Positions 16,085-23,665 of a stretch of DNA of 64,000 nucleotides are shown piece by piece; the first letter of the stretch is position 1; each line of letters begins with the position of its first letter. The notes below the pieces were generated by a model. It saw only the letters and a program-made list of their open reading frames with translations, ran no database searches and had not been told where the DNA came from. Source of the DNA: UBA8337 sp965221415. Lineage in GTDB: Bacteria; Pseudomonadota; Alphaproteobacteria; RS24. Location: assembly GCA_965221415.1 (NCBI GenBank), contig OZ244887.1, positions 1,778,358-1,842,357 on the forward strand, given 5' to 3'. A program made the position numbers and the translations under genes.

Positions 16085-17082
16085 AAGCCCGATGCTTCCA
16101 TGAACTCAGTCCGCAAAATCGCCATTAACGGGGCTATGTCGTGAAGCGTGCGCAAATCGGTATAGAGCGTGTGCAGTTTTGTGCGCAGCGGGTCAACTGC
16201 ATCATCTGTCTGGTCGACATCGAGGCGTATAATCGTCGTCTGCACGCGCAAGCGCGCGGTCTGAAAATCGCCAATCAATATGGCTTGGTGGATGGCTTGT
16301 AAATCGTCGCCCACACCGAGCGTGTCGGGCGGCACAGCTTCGATGGTCAGCAGCCCGCCCGCATATTTGTGCGCCCATTGCAGCATGGCGGGCATAGGTG
16401 ATGGAGGAGAGGGCGCGGATGGCGCGACACCAGAAAGCGACGCAAGCAACGCCGCGCTTTGCGCCCGTAAACGCGCAGGCGATGGCACACCGACTGGCGC
16501 ATGCACAGCAAGCACAGCGACTTGCGTAGGTGTCAGCACATTTTTTAACGCGCCCTCTTTTAGTAAACCAGAAAAAGGCGCACCCTCTTGCAGCCGAATG
16601 AATAAATCCGCCAGCACCGCGCGCTGTTCATCTTGTTCATTCGGCTCTGGCGATGCGCCGATATTTTGCTGCGCTTCGGCCAAGGCGGCTTGGGTCGCGG
16701 CCAGCGATTGCTCCGCCACGCGCTTTGCATGGGTTGCTTCTGCCAACGCGGCCGTCAGCGTCTCGATAGTTTTGCTCTGGTCTTTATAGAGCGCAGAAGA
16801 TTCTGGCTCACTTATACTATCCAAATCGGGCGAGGGTGCGTCCTGCTGCCACAACTCAGATAGGCGGTCAGATATTTGCAAAAAATCCGTATCGCGCACC
16901 TGCCAAAAAGCAACGCCCGCACCCGTCACCACAACCACGACAATCAGCACACTCAAGACACGGCGCAGCCATGCCCGCGCACCCTGCCCATCACCATGGT
17001 CAATAAGCGGCGGCATGCGCAGCCTGTCGCCAGCCTCATCAGATGGGGCTTTATCAGTCTTATTCGAGAGCCGTTCACGCAT
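16081..17082 (-). CDS. Alphaproteobacterial mitofilin-like (Mic60-type) membrane protein
   Basis: A 333-residue protein with a basic cytosolic N-terminus, one transmembrane helix (about 44-62, VLSVLIVVVVVTGAGVAFW), then a coiled-coil segment (about 105-145, rich in A, E and Q) and a helical C-terminal part. Position between hemD and hemY and this topology match bacterial Mic60, which in alphaproteobacteria supports intracytoplasmic membrane shape and envelope contacts. Similarity outside topology is weak in this family, so the call rests mainly on context. The ATG at 17082 is preferred over a TTG at 17088. Confidence 0.75.
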   Translation of the reverse strand: MRERLSNKTDKAPSDEAGDRLRMPPLIDHGDGQGARAWLRRVLSVLIVVVVVTGAGVAFWQVRDTDFLQISDRLSELWQQDAPSPDLDSISEPESSALYKDQSKTIETLTAALAEATHAKRVAEQSLAATQAALAEAQQNIGASPEPNEQDEQRAVLADLFIRLQEGAPFSGLLKEGALKNVLTPTQVAVLAVHAPVGVPSPARLRAQSAALLASLSGVAPSAPSPPSPMPAMLQWAHKYAGGLLTIEAVPPDTLGVGDDLQAIHQAILIGDFQTARLRVQTTIIRLDVDQTDDAVDPLRTKLHTLYTDLRTLHDIAPLMAILRTEFMEASGL

Positions 17083-17097
17083 CCGCAAACTATGCCT

Positions 17098-17841
17098 TTA
17101 TTCGGTTTTCTTGGCAATTACCCCCGCCAAAGCACGCATTGCATCGCCATCGGGACTCACCGCCACACGCGTCTCAAACCCCGCCTCTTGCATGTGCAAA
17201 GCCACCGCCGCAGACAAACAATAGGCGTGCGGGGCTATCGGCGTATCAAGCCCCCTATATAGAGACAAAAATATGTCCGCACTGCGCGGCGAATATAACA
17301 ACACCGCATCAATCGGCGCTGTCGCATCGCATAGCGCCGCCGCCGCCAGTCGCGTGAACTCGGTCGCAGGCTGCGCATGATATAAAACCGCCTTAACGGT
17401 CGCAATATCGGCCGCCGCCAAAAGCCCCGCCAAATCACCCGCCGTCTCGCGCCCCGCAATATGCAAAATCGGGGCTGCTTGGGCGGGGGGGTCAGTGGTG
17501 GCGCAAATCAACGCGGCCAGACTTTTTACATCACCCGCCGCCTGACGAATATCCGGCCAGCCGAGCTGCGCCAACGCCGCCGCCGTCTGCGAACCGACCG
17601 CATAAGCCGGCTTTGTCGCCCATATTTTATATGCCACTTCATCGTGCAACCGCGCCGCAAGCGCGCGCACCCCATTCGCACTGGTCAGCGCCAACGCACC
17701 GATAGTCGCCGCATCGGGCAGTGGCGTATCATTGGCCTCGATATGAATAAGCGGCGAGACGATAACATCATGACCCTGCACCGCAAGCTGCTCCGCCAAG
17801 GGCATCGCATCGGCAATCGGGCGCGTGACCAGCAACCGCAT
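17098..17841 (-). CDS. hemD: Uroporphyrinogen-III synthase
   Basis: A 247-residue protein of the HemD fold (two Rossmann-like lobes): start MRLLVTRPIADAMPLAEQL, then ALALTSANGVRAL, YAVGSQTAAAL and later LLYSPRSADIFLS. It cyclises hydroxymethylbilane to uroporphyrinogen III in the cytosol. The ATG at 17841 overlaps the hemC stop by one base (TGATG), consistent with coupled translation. HemD is poorly conserved, so the gene order after hemC is the strongest support. Confidence 0.9.
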   Translation of the reverse strand: MRLLVTRPIADAMPLAEQLAVQGHDVIVSPLIHIEANDTPLPDAATIGALALTSANGVRALAARLHDEVAYKIWATKPAYAVGSQTAAALAQLGWPDIRQAAGDVKSLAALICATTDPPAQAAPILHIAGRETAGDLAGLLAAADIATVKAVLYHAQPATEFTRLAAAALCDATAPIDAVLLYSPRSADIFLSLYRGLDTPIAPHAYCLSAAVALHMQEAGFETRVAVSPDGDAMRALAGVIAKKTE

Positions 17842-18779
17842 CAACGCACCAAATGCGGCGCACGTTGGCGCAAATCTTCGGCTAATGCCCGACCGACCCT
17901 ATCGGCATCGGCGCGCGCGCCTTCAAGCTGCCCCTCGACCGCCTCCTTGCCATCATCGCTGAGCAACCGCCCCGTCAGACTAATTTTTCCCCCCTGCAGT
18001 GTCGCATGCGCCGCAATCGGGGTGCGGCACGAGCCATCCAAAGCGTTCAAAAAAACCCGCTCCGCCGTGACACACGCCGCCGTATCAGCGCAATGCACCG
18101 CAGCCAACCAATCGCGCATAGCCGTGTCCGCCGTGCGATATTGCACCGCCAACGCACCCTGCCCCGCCGCCGGCAGCATCTCTTGCGGGGCTAATATCGC
18201 CGCCCCTTCAGGCATTATCTGCAGCCGATGAAGCCCCGCCGCCGCCAGCAAAGTAGCGTGCAAATCTTGCGCCTCTAAGCCTGCCATGCGCGTTGCCACA
18301 TTGCCCCGCAACGGCGCGACATGCAGGTCGGGGCGGGTGTGTAAAATTTGCGCCTTGCGCCGCAAAGAGGCCGTCCCCACCCGCGCCCCTTCGGGCAAAT
18401 CAGCCAGACTCGCAAAAGCCAATCCCGCCCGTGGCACCAAAACATCACGCGCATCTTCACGCGGCAAAATCGCGCCCAACGCCAAATCATCAGGCGAGAC
18501 CGTCGGCAAATCTTTCAGCGAATGCACCGCAAAATTGAGCGTCCCCTCACGCAACCCCGCTTCAAGCTCTTCGGTAAATAATCCCTTGCCGCCAATATCC
18601 GCAAGCGGTGCGTCAAGGCGCACATCGCCTTTCGTGACTATCGTGGCAAGCTCAATCGTGCTTTCCGCCCAGCCATGCGCCGCGCACAAGGCGGCGGCGA
18701 CCAATTCGCTTTGGCGCACCGCCAAGGGTGACGCGCGTGTGCCGAGTGTTAATTGCGGGGGGGTGGGGTGCGATGCCAC
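17841..18779 (-). CDS. hemC: Hydroxymethylbilane synthase (porphobilinogen deaminase)
   Basis: A 312-residue protein with LTLGTRASPLAVRQSELV at the N-terminus, the substrate loop FAVHSLKDLPT, RVGTASLRRKAQ and the dipyrromethane-cofactor Cys in LDGSCRTPIA. It condenses four porphobilinogen units into hydroxymethylbilane. The start codon is GTG with AAAGGA about 8 bases upstream. It is divergent from tsaD across 113 bases and is the first gene of the hemC-hemD-mitofilin-hemY unit. Confidence 0.96.
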   Translation of the reverse strand: MASHPTPPQLTLGTRASPLAVRQSELVAAALCAAHGWAESTIELATIVTKGDVRLDAPLADIGGKGLFTEELEAGLREGTLNFAVHSLKDLPTVSPDDLALGAILPREDARDVLVPRAGLAFASLADLPEGARVGTASLRRKAQILHTRPDLHVAPLRGNVATRMAGLEAQDLHATLLAAAGLHRLQIMPEGAAILAPQEMLPAAGQGALAVQYRTADTAMRDWLAAVHCADTAACVTAERVFLNALDGSCRTPIAAHATLQGGKISLTGRLLSDDGKEAVEGQLEGARADADRVGRALAEDLRQRAPHLVR

Positions 18780-18854
18780 GAAACTTTCCTTTAAACTGGC
18801 CTCTAAATCTTACGACTATCTCATCTACCAAACATATAAAGTGATGGCACTGCG

Positions 18855-18886
18855 TTGACCATAGTATAAGTTAGCCATACTATAAT
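18855..18886 (+). promoter_or_regulatory. tsaD promoter giving a near-leaderless mRNA
   Basis: A perfect TATAAT (18881-18886) lies 6 bases before the tsaD ATG at 18893, so a start site at normal distance would fall on or next to the ATG. TTGACC (18855-18860) is upstream with a 20-base gap to this hexamer, or 17 bases to the overlapping TACTAT (18878-18883). No Shine-Dalgarno sequence is visible before the ATG. Confidence 0.6.
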
Positions 18887-18892
18887 AGTATC

Positions 18893-20029
18893 ATGCCCCC
18901 GCGCCACATCACTATTTTGGGATTAGAATCAAGCTGCGACGAGACCGCCGCCGCCGTGGTGCGCTTGACGCTCGATAAGGATGGCGTGGCCATGCCGTCG
19001 GGCGACATTTTGGCCAATGAAGTGCTGAGCCAAATCGATTTGCACGCGCCCTATGGCGGGGTCGTGCCCGAGATTGCCGCACGTGCCCATATCAGCCATA
19101 TGGATAAGCTCGTCGCCCGCGCCCTTGCGAATAGCGAACAAACCCTCGATGCGCTCGACGGTATCGCTGCAACCGCCGGCCCCGGCCTTATCGGCGGAGT
19201 GCTCATCGGCTTGACCATGGGCAAGGCACTGGCCTTGGCGGCGCAAAAGCCGTTCATCGGGATTAACCATTTAGAAGGCCACGCCCTGAGCGTTCGGATG
19301 ACAGAGACGGTCGCGTTTCCCTATTTGCTCCTGCTGGTCTCGGGCGGGCATTGTCAATTATTGGGGGTCACTGGCTTGGGGCAATATCAAGAGCTCGGCA
19401 GCACCCGCGACGACGCGGTCGGCGAAGCCTTTGATAAGGCGGCCAAGCTCATGTCATTAGGTTATCCGGGCGGCCCAGAGATTGAACGTTGGGCGCGCGA
19501 TGGCGACGCGCACGCTTACCCGTTGCCACGCCCGCTGCTTGAGCGCGCTGATTCTTCCCCCGATTCTTTATGTACTTTTTCGTTTTCGGGATTAAAGACC
19601 GCCCTGCGCCGACAGGCCGACAGGCTCGCACCGTTAAGCGATGCGCATGTGCATGATTTAGCAGCCAGCTTCCAAGCCGCCATACTCGACTGCTTGGCCG
19701 ACCGCAGCATCAATGCGATGGGGATATTTCGCCGCCAGCACAACCTTAGTGGCGATATTCCGCTTGTGGTCGCAGGCGGAGTCGCGGCCAATCAAGCCTT
19801 GCGCACGCGGCTCGATGCGGCATGCGGCGACCATGGTTATTATTTATGCGTGCCGCCGCCAGCTCTATGCACTGATAATGCCGCGATGATTGCGTGGGCA
19901 GGAGCTGAGCGCATAGCGGAAGCGCAACAAAGAGTTTGCGCTAACCAAGAAGCGAGTGCTGATTCTTCCTTTGATCCCATGGCGACAGAGGCGCGCGCGC
20001 GCTGGCCGCTTGCCGAAGTGACGCGCTAA
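18893..20029 (+). CDS. tsaD: tRNA N6-threonylcarbamoyladenosine transferase subunit TsaD
   Basis: A 378-residue ASKHA-fold protein: ILGLESSCDETAAAVV at the N-terminus, GPGLIGGVLIG, the metal-binding HLEGH motif (INHLEGHAL), LLLVSGGHCQL, FDKAAKLMSLGYPGGP and CTDNAAMIAWAG near the end. It transfers the threonylcarbamoyl group to A37 of tRNAs reading ANN codons. The ATG lies only 6 bases after a TATAAT box, so the mRNA is probably leaderless. It is divergent from hemC. The usual alphaproteobacterial partner gpsA is present but separated by an RNA locus and a TetR gene. Confidence 0.96.
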   Translation: MPPRHITILGLESSCDETAAAVVRLTLDKDGVAMPSGDILANEVLSQIDLHAPYGGVVPEIAARAHISHMDKLVARALANSEQTLDALDGIAATAGPGLIGGVLIGLTMGKALALAAQKPFIGINHLEGHALSVRMTETVAFPYLLLLVSGGHCQLLGVTGLGQYQELGSTRDDAVGEAFDKAAKLMSLGYPGGPEIERWARDGDAHAYPLPRPLLERADSSPDSLCTFSFSGLKTALRRQADRLAPLSDAHVHDLAASFQAAILDCLADRSINAMGIFRRQHNLSGDIPLVVAGGVAANQALRTRLDAACGDHGYYLCVPPPALCTDNAAMIAWAGAERIAEAQQRVCANQEASADSSFDPMATEARARWPLAEVTR

Positions 20030-20045
20030 CTGTTTTTAAAATAAA

Positions 20046-20078
20046 AAGGCCCCGATGAGGGAGGGTCATCGGGGCCTT
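20046..20078 (-). terminator. Rho-independent terminator with CCCUCCC loop
   Basis: A perfect 13-bp stem (AAGGCCCCGATGA / TCATCGGGGCCTT) surrounds a 7-base loop. The U-rich tail is on the minus strand (CCUUUUUAUUUU); on the plus strand the stem is followed by GGGTTC, so it terminates the minus-strand RNA rather than tsaD. The loop itself carries the third C-rich motif. Confidence 0.85.
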
Positions 20079-20171
20079 GGGTTCGGTCTGGGAGGAGACC
20101 GTGGCGAAACCTGTTTGAAGGGGAGGAGGGTTTCGCCAGTGTCTAATTATTACCCCATAATGCGGCGATAA

Positions 20172-20294
20172 TTAGACGATTGCTACGCCTGCGAGTGTTT
20201 TGGTCACTAAAGTCAGGCCATAAATAGCAAGGATTCCAGATGCCACGGCAGGGCCAGTGGCAGCTTTACGGATAAGGGCAATTTTCGTTTTCAT
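20172..20294 (-). CDS. Unknown 40-residue hydrophobic peptide upstream of the CCUCC-loop hairpins
   Basis: ATG at 20294, TAA at 20172. The peptide has a basic N-terminus (MKTKIALIRKAATG) and one hydrophobic stretch of about 24 residues (AVASGILAIYGLTLV...LAGVAIV), so it could insert in the inner membrane. The ribosome-binding site is weak (GAGATG), which would fit an RNA whose main function is its structured 3' part. The stop codon is inside the first hairpin stem. No family was recognised; it lacks DUF1127 features. Confidence 0.55.
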   Translation of the reverse strand: MKTKIALIRKAATGPAVASGILAIYGLTLVTKTLAGVAIV

Positions 20295-20387
20295 ATTTTC
20301 ATCTCTACATTTGGTTCAAATGGCCGTGCGGCCTGTTTACATATAAACCCAGTTGGCTCTTTTGGGGCGTTTTGGGTGGTTACACGT

Positions 20388-20393
20388 ATTATA
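20388..20393 (-). promoter_or_regulatory. -10 box for the small-RNA transcript
   Basis: A perfect TATAAT on the minus strand lies about 94 bases before the 40-codon ORF. Upstream is a T-rich tract with TTGTTT at 19 bases spacing, a suboptimal -35. A stress-sigma promoter was looked for and not clearly seen. Confidence 0.45.
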
Positions 20394-20583
20394 TAGCGCA
20401 TATAAGAACAAAAAACAATAAATAAATTAAGTTTTATTCATTTTATTTCCAGTGACTGTGGCACTAAAAGCGCAAAATAGGCCTAACGCGCTGTTATCCT
20501 TAGATAATAAAAATATCGGAAAAAGCAAAAAAGATGCAAAAAAGCACCAAATAAGGGAAAATAACGTAAAATAATGCCGTAAA

Positions 20584-21243
20584 TTATGCGGGCAAGTGCG
20601 GGGTTTCTTCAGGAAGTTCCGCAGGAATTTGCGTCGGCAGCCATTTTTCGCCCTTTTTCACCGCCACCACCCCCCGCATGATAAGCGTCAGCACCTGCGC
20701 CAACTCGCGCTCCAGCTCAGGCAGCGTCTGATTGGTAAAAAGCTGCGCATAGCGATATTTGATGGTCGCCGAATGCAGCGCAATCGTCGCCGCCGGCACA
20801 TTATCAATGACAAACTCGCCCGATGCCTTGCCCTCGTGCAAAATACGCTGAAATAAGCGGCGTTCGCGGCGCAGGCTCTCAATTTGGAATTGCGGGCGGT
20901 CATTCACCACAATTTGCGCCAATTCGAGCGTTCTGGGCTGATTTTCAAGCAAATGATAGGTCAGGCGCAAATCTGCGAAAATCACCTCTTCCAAACGCTG
21001 GCGCGTGCTACGATGCGGACAGGCCAGAACAGCATCAAGCGCATCGACCGCCATCAGCGCTTCGCGGCGCGCAATTTCGACCGCAATATCAATTTTTCCT
21101 TTGAAAAAGCGATAAATATTACCCGGCGACATGGCGCAATCCTTGGCCAATTCGGCAATTGTCGTCTTCGGATAGCCATAATGGCTAAACCGCTCACGCG
21201 CTGCCACGATAATCTTTTCGCGAGTAGAATCTGCTTCCGACAT
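20584..21243 (-). CDS. TetR family transcriptional regulator
   Basis: A 219-residue protein with an N-terminal TetR helix-turn-helix: REKIIVAARERFSHYGYPKTTIAELAKDCAMSPGNIYRFFKGK. The C-terminal ligand domain is unassigned. The ATG at 21243 is chosen because AAAGGG lies just upstream and it begins the usual short lead-in to the HTH; an ATG 19 codons further upstream (21300) has no ribosome-binding site. It is divergent from gpsA. TetR proteins often repress their own or the divergent promoter. Confidence 0.88.
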   Translation of the reverse strand: MSEADSTREKIIVAARERFSHYGYPKTTIAELAKDCAMSPGNIYRFFKGKIDIAVEIARREALMAVDALDAVLACPHRSTRQRLEEVIFADLRLTYHLLENQPRTLELAQIVVNDRPQFQIESLRRERRLFQRILHEGKASGEFVIDNVPAATIALHSATIKYRYAQLFTNQTLPELERELAQVLTLIMRGVVAVKKGEKWLPTQIPAELPEETPHLPA

Positions 21244-21407
21244 ACGCCCTTTGTACCGCTCGGCGACTGAATAATCAATAAAATATTCAGTCTCACACAT
21301 ACTGACCCGCTAATAATATGGGGGCAATAATATGGGTATAATGCCACAAATAAATCGTAAAACAGCTTCACGACAAGCGCAAAACTTGCATCATGCCAAA
21401 ACCCTAG

Positions 21408-21427
21408 CTATGCAGAAGGAAGCATAG
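21408..21427. promoter_or_regulatory. Inverted repeat CTATGC-8-GCATAG upstream of gpsA
   Basis: A perfect 6-bp dyad with an 8-base centre, 26 bases before the gpsA start and in the shared tetR/gpsA promoter region. Size and position fit a dimeric repressor site such as that of the divergent TetR protein; this is inference. As RNA it would be a short hairpin. Confidence 0.35.
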
Positions 21428-21453
21428 AGCGAAGTATAAGGTCGGAGGAAATG

Positions 21454-22470
21454 ATGAGCGACTTTCAAGTCACAACCCCACAATTCGCCGTTTTAGGCGG
21501 CGGCGCTTGGGGCACAGCCTTGGCCAGCGTGGTGGCGCAGCGCCATCAGCAAGATGTGTATTTATGGGCGCACGAAGCCGACACCGTCGCCGCCATCAAC
21601 ACGCATCACGAAAACCGTAACTTTCTGCCCGACATTGCCTTGGCCGAGACCATCATCGCCACCACCGAGCTGACTGATATCGCCGCCAACGATATTATTC
21701 TCATGGTGGTGCCGTCACAATTTGCCCGCACCATCATCGCTGAGCTCGCCCCGCAGCTAAAGCCGCACGCTAGCCTCGTGCTATGCGCCAAAGGGGTTGA
21801 GCGCGACAGCCTGAAATTCATGTCAGAAGTCGCAAGCGATTATGTGAAAAACGCACAAATCGCCGTTCTATCGGGCCCGAGCTTTGCCGCCGATGTCGCC
21901 CGTGGCCTACCAACCGCCGTGACGCTCGCCTGTGCCGATACAGCACGCGGGCAATATTTAGCCGACCAAATCGGCTCGTCGGGCTTTCGTCCCTATCTGT
22001 CGGACGATATTATCGGCGCAGAAATTGGCGGGGCGTTGAAAAATGTTCTCGCCATCGCGTGCGGGATTGTCGTCGGCAAACAAATGGGCGAAAGCGCCCG
22101 CGCTGCCATCACCGCACGCGGCTTTGCCGAAATGCAACGCCTCGGCACAGCCCTTGGCGCGAAGCCCGAAACGCTGAGCGGCCTATCGGGATTAGGCGAT
22201 TTAATCCTGACATGCTCGAGCGACACATCGCGCAATTTCTCACTCGGTCGCGCGCTTGGCGAGGGCGCTGATGCGGCGCAAATATTGGGCGCACGCACAT
22301 CTGTATCGGAAGGGGCGATGAGCGCGCGCGCGGTGTGTGGGCTGGCCGATGCCCATAGTCTCGACTTGCCTATTTGTGCCGCGGTTGACGCGATATTATC
22401 GGGCGCGGCTGAGACAGACGCTGCCATTTCTGCGCTTCTTGCGCGCCCTTTCACCTCTGAGCAAACATGA
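21454..22470 (+). CDS. gpsA: NAD(P)-dependent glycerol-3-phosphate dehydrogenase
   Basis: A 338-residue protein with the dinucleotide motif AVLGGGAWGTALA, the LCAKGVE and VLSGPSFAADVARGLPTAVT segments and the catalytic-Lys region GGALKNVLAIACGI. It reduces dihydroxyacetone phosphate to sn-glycerol 3-phosphate for phospholipid synthesis. Two adjacent ATGs occur (21451, 21454); the second is 5 bases from GGAGG and is preferred. YciI and EVE genes follow on the same strand, the usual alphaproteobacterial order. Confidence 0.95.
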   Translation: MSDFQVTTPQFAVLGGGAWGTALASVVAQRHQQDVYLWAHEADTVAAINTHHENRNFLPDIALAETIIATTELTDIAANDIILMVVPSQFARTIIAELAPQLKPHASLVLCAKGVERDSLKFMSEVASDYVKNAQIAVLSGPSFAADVARGLPTAVTLACADTARGQYLADQIGSSGFRPYLSDDIIGAEIGGALKNVLAIACGIVVGKQMGESARAAITARGFAEMQRLGTALGAKPETLSGLSGLGDLILTCSSDTSRNFSLGRALGEGADAAQILGARTSVSEGAMSARAVCGLADAHSLDLPICAAVDAILSGAAETDAAISALLARPFTSEQT

Positions 22471-22502
22471 TTTATCTTAACCGCTAATTATAGGAGCCTT
22501 TT

Positions 22503-22796
22503 ATGTATTGTTTGATTTGTATGGATAAACCGAACCATCTTGCTGTGCGGATGGAAAACCGCAGCGACCATGTGGCCTATGTCCTCGGCCAGGCTGACGT
22601 CAAGGCGGCTGGCCCGTTTACCTCTGAAAATGGCGACACAATGATTGGCACGCTGATTATTCTCGATGTCGCAAGCCGTGCAGAGGCCGAAGCTTTCGTC
22701 AATGATGACCCTTATAATAAGGCGGGTCTTTTCGAGCGCGTCGAGATTCACCCGTGGCAGCATTTGCTTGGCGGCCTATCAGATCCTAACGTTTAA
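22503..22796 (+). CDS. YciI family protein
   Basis: A 97-residue ferredoxin-like-fold protein: CLICMDKPNHLAVR.ENRSDH at the N-terminus, a central AGPFTSENGDTMIGTLIILD and NDDPYNKAGLFERVEIHPW at the end, all typical of YciI. The His/Asp pair of the family (RSDH, NDDP) is present. The reaction is not established for most members. It sits 32 bases after gpsA and 18 before the EVE gene, with TAGGAG before the ATG. Confidence 0.9.
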   Translation: MYCLICMDKPNHLAVRMENRSDHVAYVLGQADVKAAGPFTSENGDTMIGTLIILDVASRAEAEAFVNDDPYNKAGLFERVEIHPWQHLLGGLSDPNV

Positions 22797-22814
22797 AAAG
22801 AGGCAAAGAACAAA

Positions 22815-23273
22815 ATGGCTTTTTGGTTATTTAAATCAGAACCGAACACATGGGGCTGGCACGACCAGTGTAAGCGCGGGGGCAAGGGCGAGCATTGGGA
22901 TGGCGTGCGTAATTTTCTGGCCAATAAACATATGAAGCAAATGCGGTTGGGCGACCGAGGCTTCTTTTACCATTCGGTGAATGAGAAATGCATTATGGGC
23001 ACGGTTGAGATTATCAAAGAGCATTACCCCGACCACACTGACCCGAAAGGGCGTTTTGGTATGGTCGATATTCAGGCACTTGAGACAGCGGCCACCCATG
23101 TGACGCTTGCCGAGATTAAAGCCGAGGCACGCCTTGCCGATATGGTGCTGGTCAATAATTCGCGGCTTTCGGTGCAGCCCGTGACCGCGCGGGAATGGAA
23201 AATTGTCTGCGCCATGGCGGGTCTTGAGCCGACCCGCACCAAAGCCAAGATTGCTGATAATGTGCGCCTCTGA
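22815..23273 (+). CDS. EVE domain-containing protein
   Basis: A 152-residue protein that is a complete EVE (PUA-like) domain: FWLFKSEPNTWGW, WDGVRNFLANKHMKQM, GDRGFFYHS and LVNNSRLSVQPVT. EVE domains bind modified bases in RNA or DNA; housekeeping forms like this one next to gpsA/YciI are widespread in alphaproteobacteria. The TGA stop overlaps the ATG of the Rieske gene by one base. Confidence 0.92.
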   Translation: MAFWLFKSEPNTWGWHDQCKRGGKGEHWDGVRNFLANKHMKQMRLGDRGFFYHSVNEKCIMGTVEIIKEHYPDHTDPKGRFGMVDIQALETAATHVTLAEIKAEARLADMVLVNNSRLSVQPVTAREWKIVCAMAGLEPTRTKAKIADNVRL

Positions 23274-23638
23274 TGGTTAAAGAAACATCTCTTGGGCGAC
23301 TTGCCGAGCTTGCCCCCCAAACCGCGCGTGGCTATCAGCTCGAGCTGGACGGCGAGGCACTCGATTTGATTATTTGGCGGCATAAGGGTGATAGCCTATC
23401 TGGTTTTGTCAATCAGTGTCCGCATCTTGGGCTTCCCTTGGAAACTTTTCCTGACCGCTTTCTAACCGCCGACGGCACACGCCTTATCTGCTCGGCGCAT
23501 GGGGCGCAGTTCACCACAGACGGTGCGTGCATTGCAGGGCCTTGCATCGGCAAAGCGCTCACCCCCGTCGCGCTCGACATTAAAGGGGATGGTGAAAATA
23601 AAATCATTGTGCTTAAAGGCCGCGCTCGTCATAGTTAG
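23273..23638 (+). CDS. Rieske (2Fe-2S) domain protein
   Basis: A 121-residue protein consisting of one Rieske domain. The cluster ligands are C49-x-H51 (NQCPHLG) and C73-x2-H76 (LICSAHGAQF). There is no signal peptide or membrane helix, so it is a soluble ferredoxin-type electron carrier, possibly for an oxygenase. Translation is coupled to the EVE gene through TGATG. No partner oxygenase lies alongside. Confidence 0.9.
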   Translation: MVKETSLGRLAELAPQTARGYQLELDGEALDLIIWRHKGDSLSGFVNQCPHLGLPLETFPDRFLTADGTRLICSAHGAQFTTDGACIAGPCIGKALTPVALDIKGDGENKIIVLKGRARHS

Positions 23639-23665
23639 GGCTTAAATACGCAATAGGAATCTCAT

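Larger units (their letters stand above)
20040..20381 (-). ncRNA. Candidate CCUCC-loop regulatory RNA (CcsR/CUCKOO-like) with embedded peptide ORF
   Basis: Read on the minus strand from about 20381 to 20040, the transcript has a 40-codon ORF, then four consecutive hairpins. Stem 1, 20177-20141, is 10 bp and includes the ORF stop. Stem 2, 20137-20103, is 9 bp with a loop carrying CUCCUCCCC; with its closing bases it spells CCUCCUCCC. Stem 3, 20100-20085, is 5 bp with loop CCUCCC. Stem 4, 20078-20046, is a perfect 13 bp with loop CCCUCCC, followed by UUUAUUUU. Loops exposing anti-Shine-Dalgarno CCUCC motifs downstream of a small ORF are the hallmark of the Rhodobacter CcsR (CUCKOO) RNAs, which act in stress responses. 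The small ORF here is not the DUF1127 type known there. Confidence 0.7.
20030..20583. other. 554-base spacer between tsaD and tetR holding an RNA locus
   Basis: This interval contains a minus-strand transcript (features below: promoter, 40-aa ORF, four hairpins, terminator) in its tsaD-proximal two thirds. The remaining part, about 20400-20583, is AT-rich with two GCAAAAAA repeats (20525-20532, 20536-20543) and shows no gene. Confidence 0.7.

Noticed and set aside
17461..18231. A 256-codon plus-strand frame across hemD and hemC
   Set aside because: Arg-rich, no family features, antisense to two well-supported heme genes.
20046..20078. The 13-bp hairpin as a terminator for tsaD
   Set aside because: The U-tract lies only on the minus strand; plus-strand sequence after the stem is GGGTTCGG.
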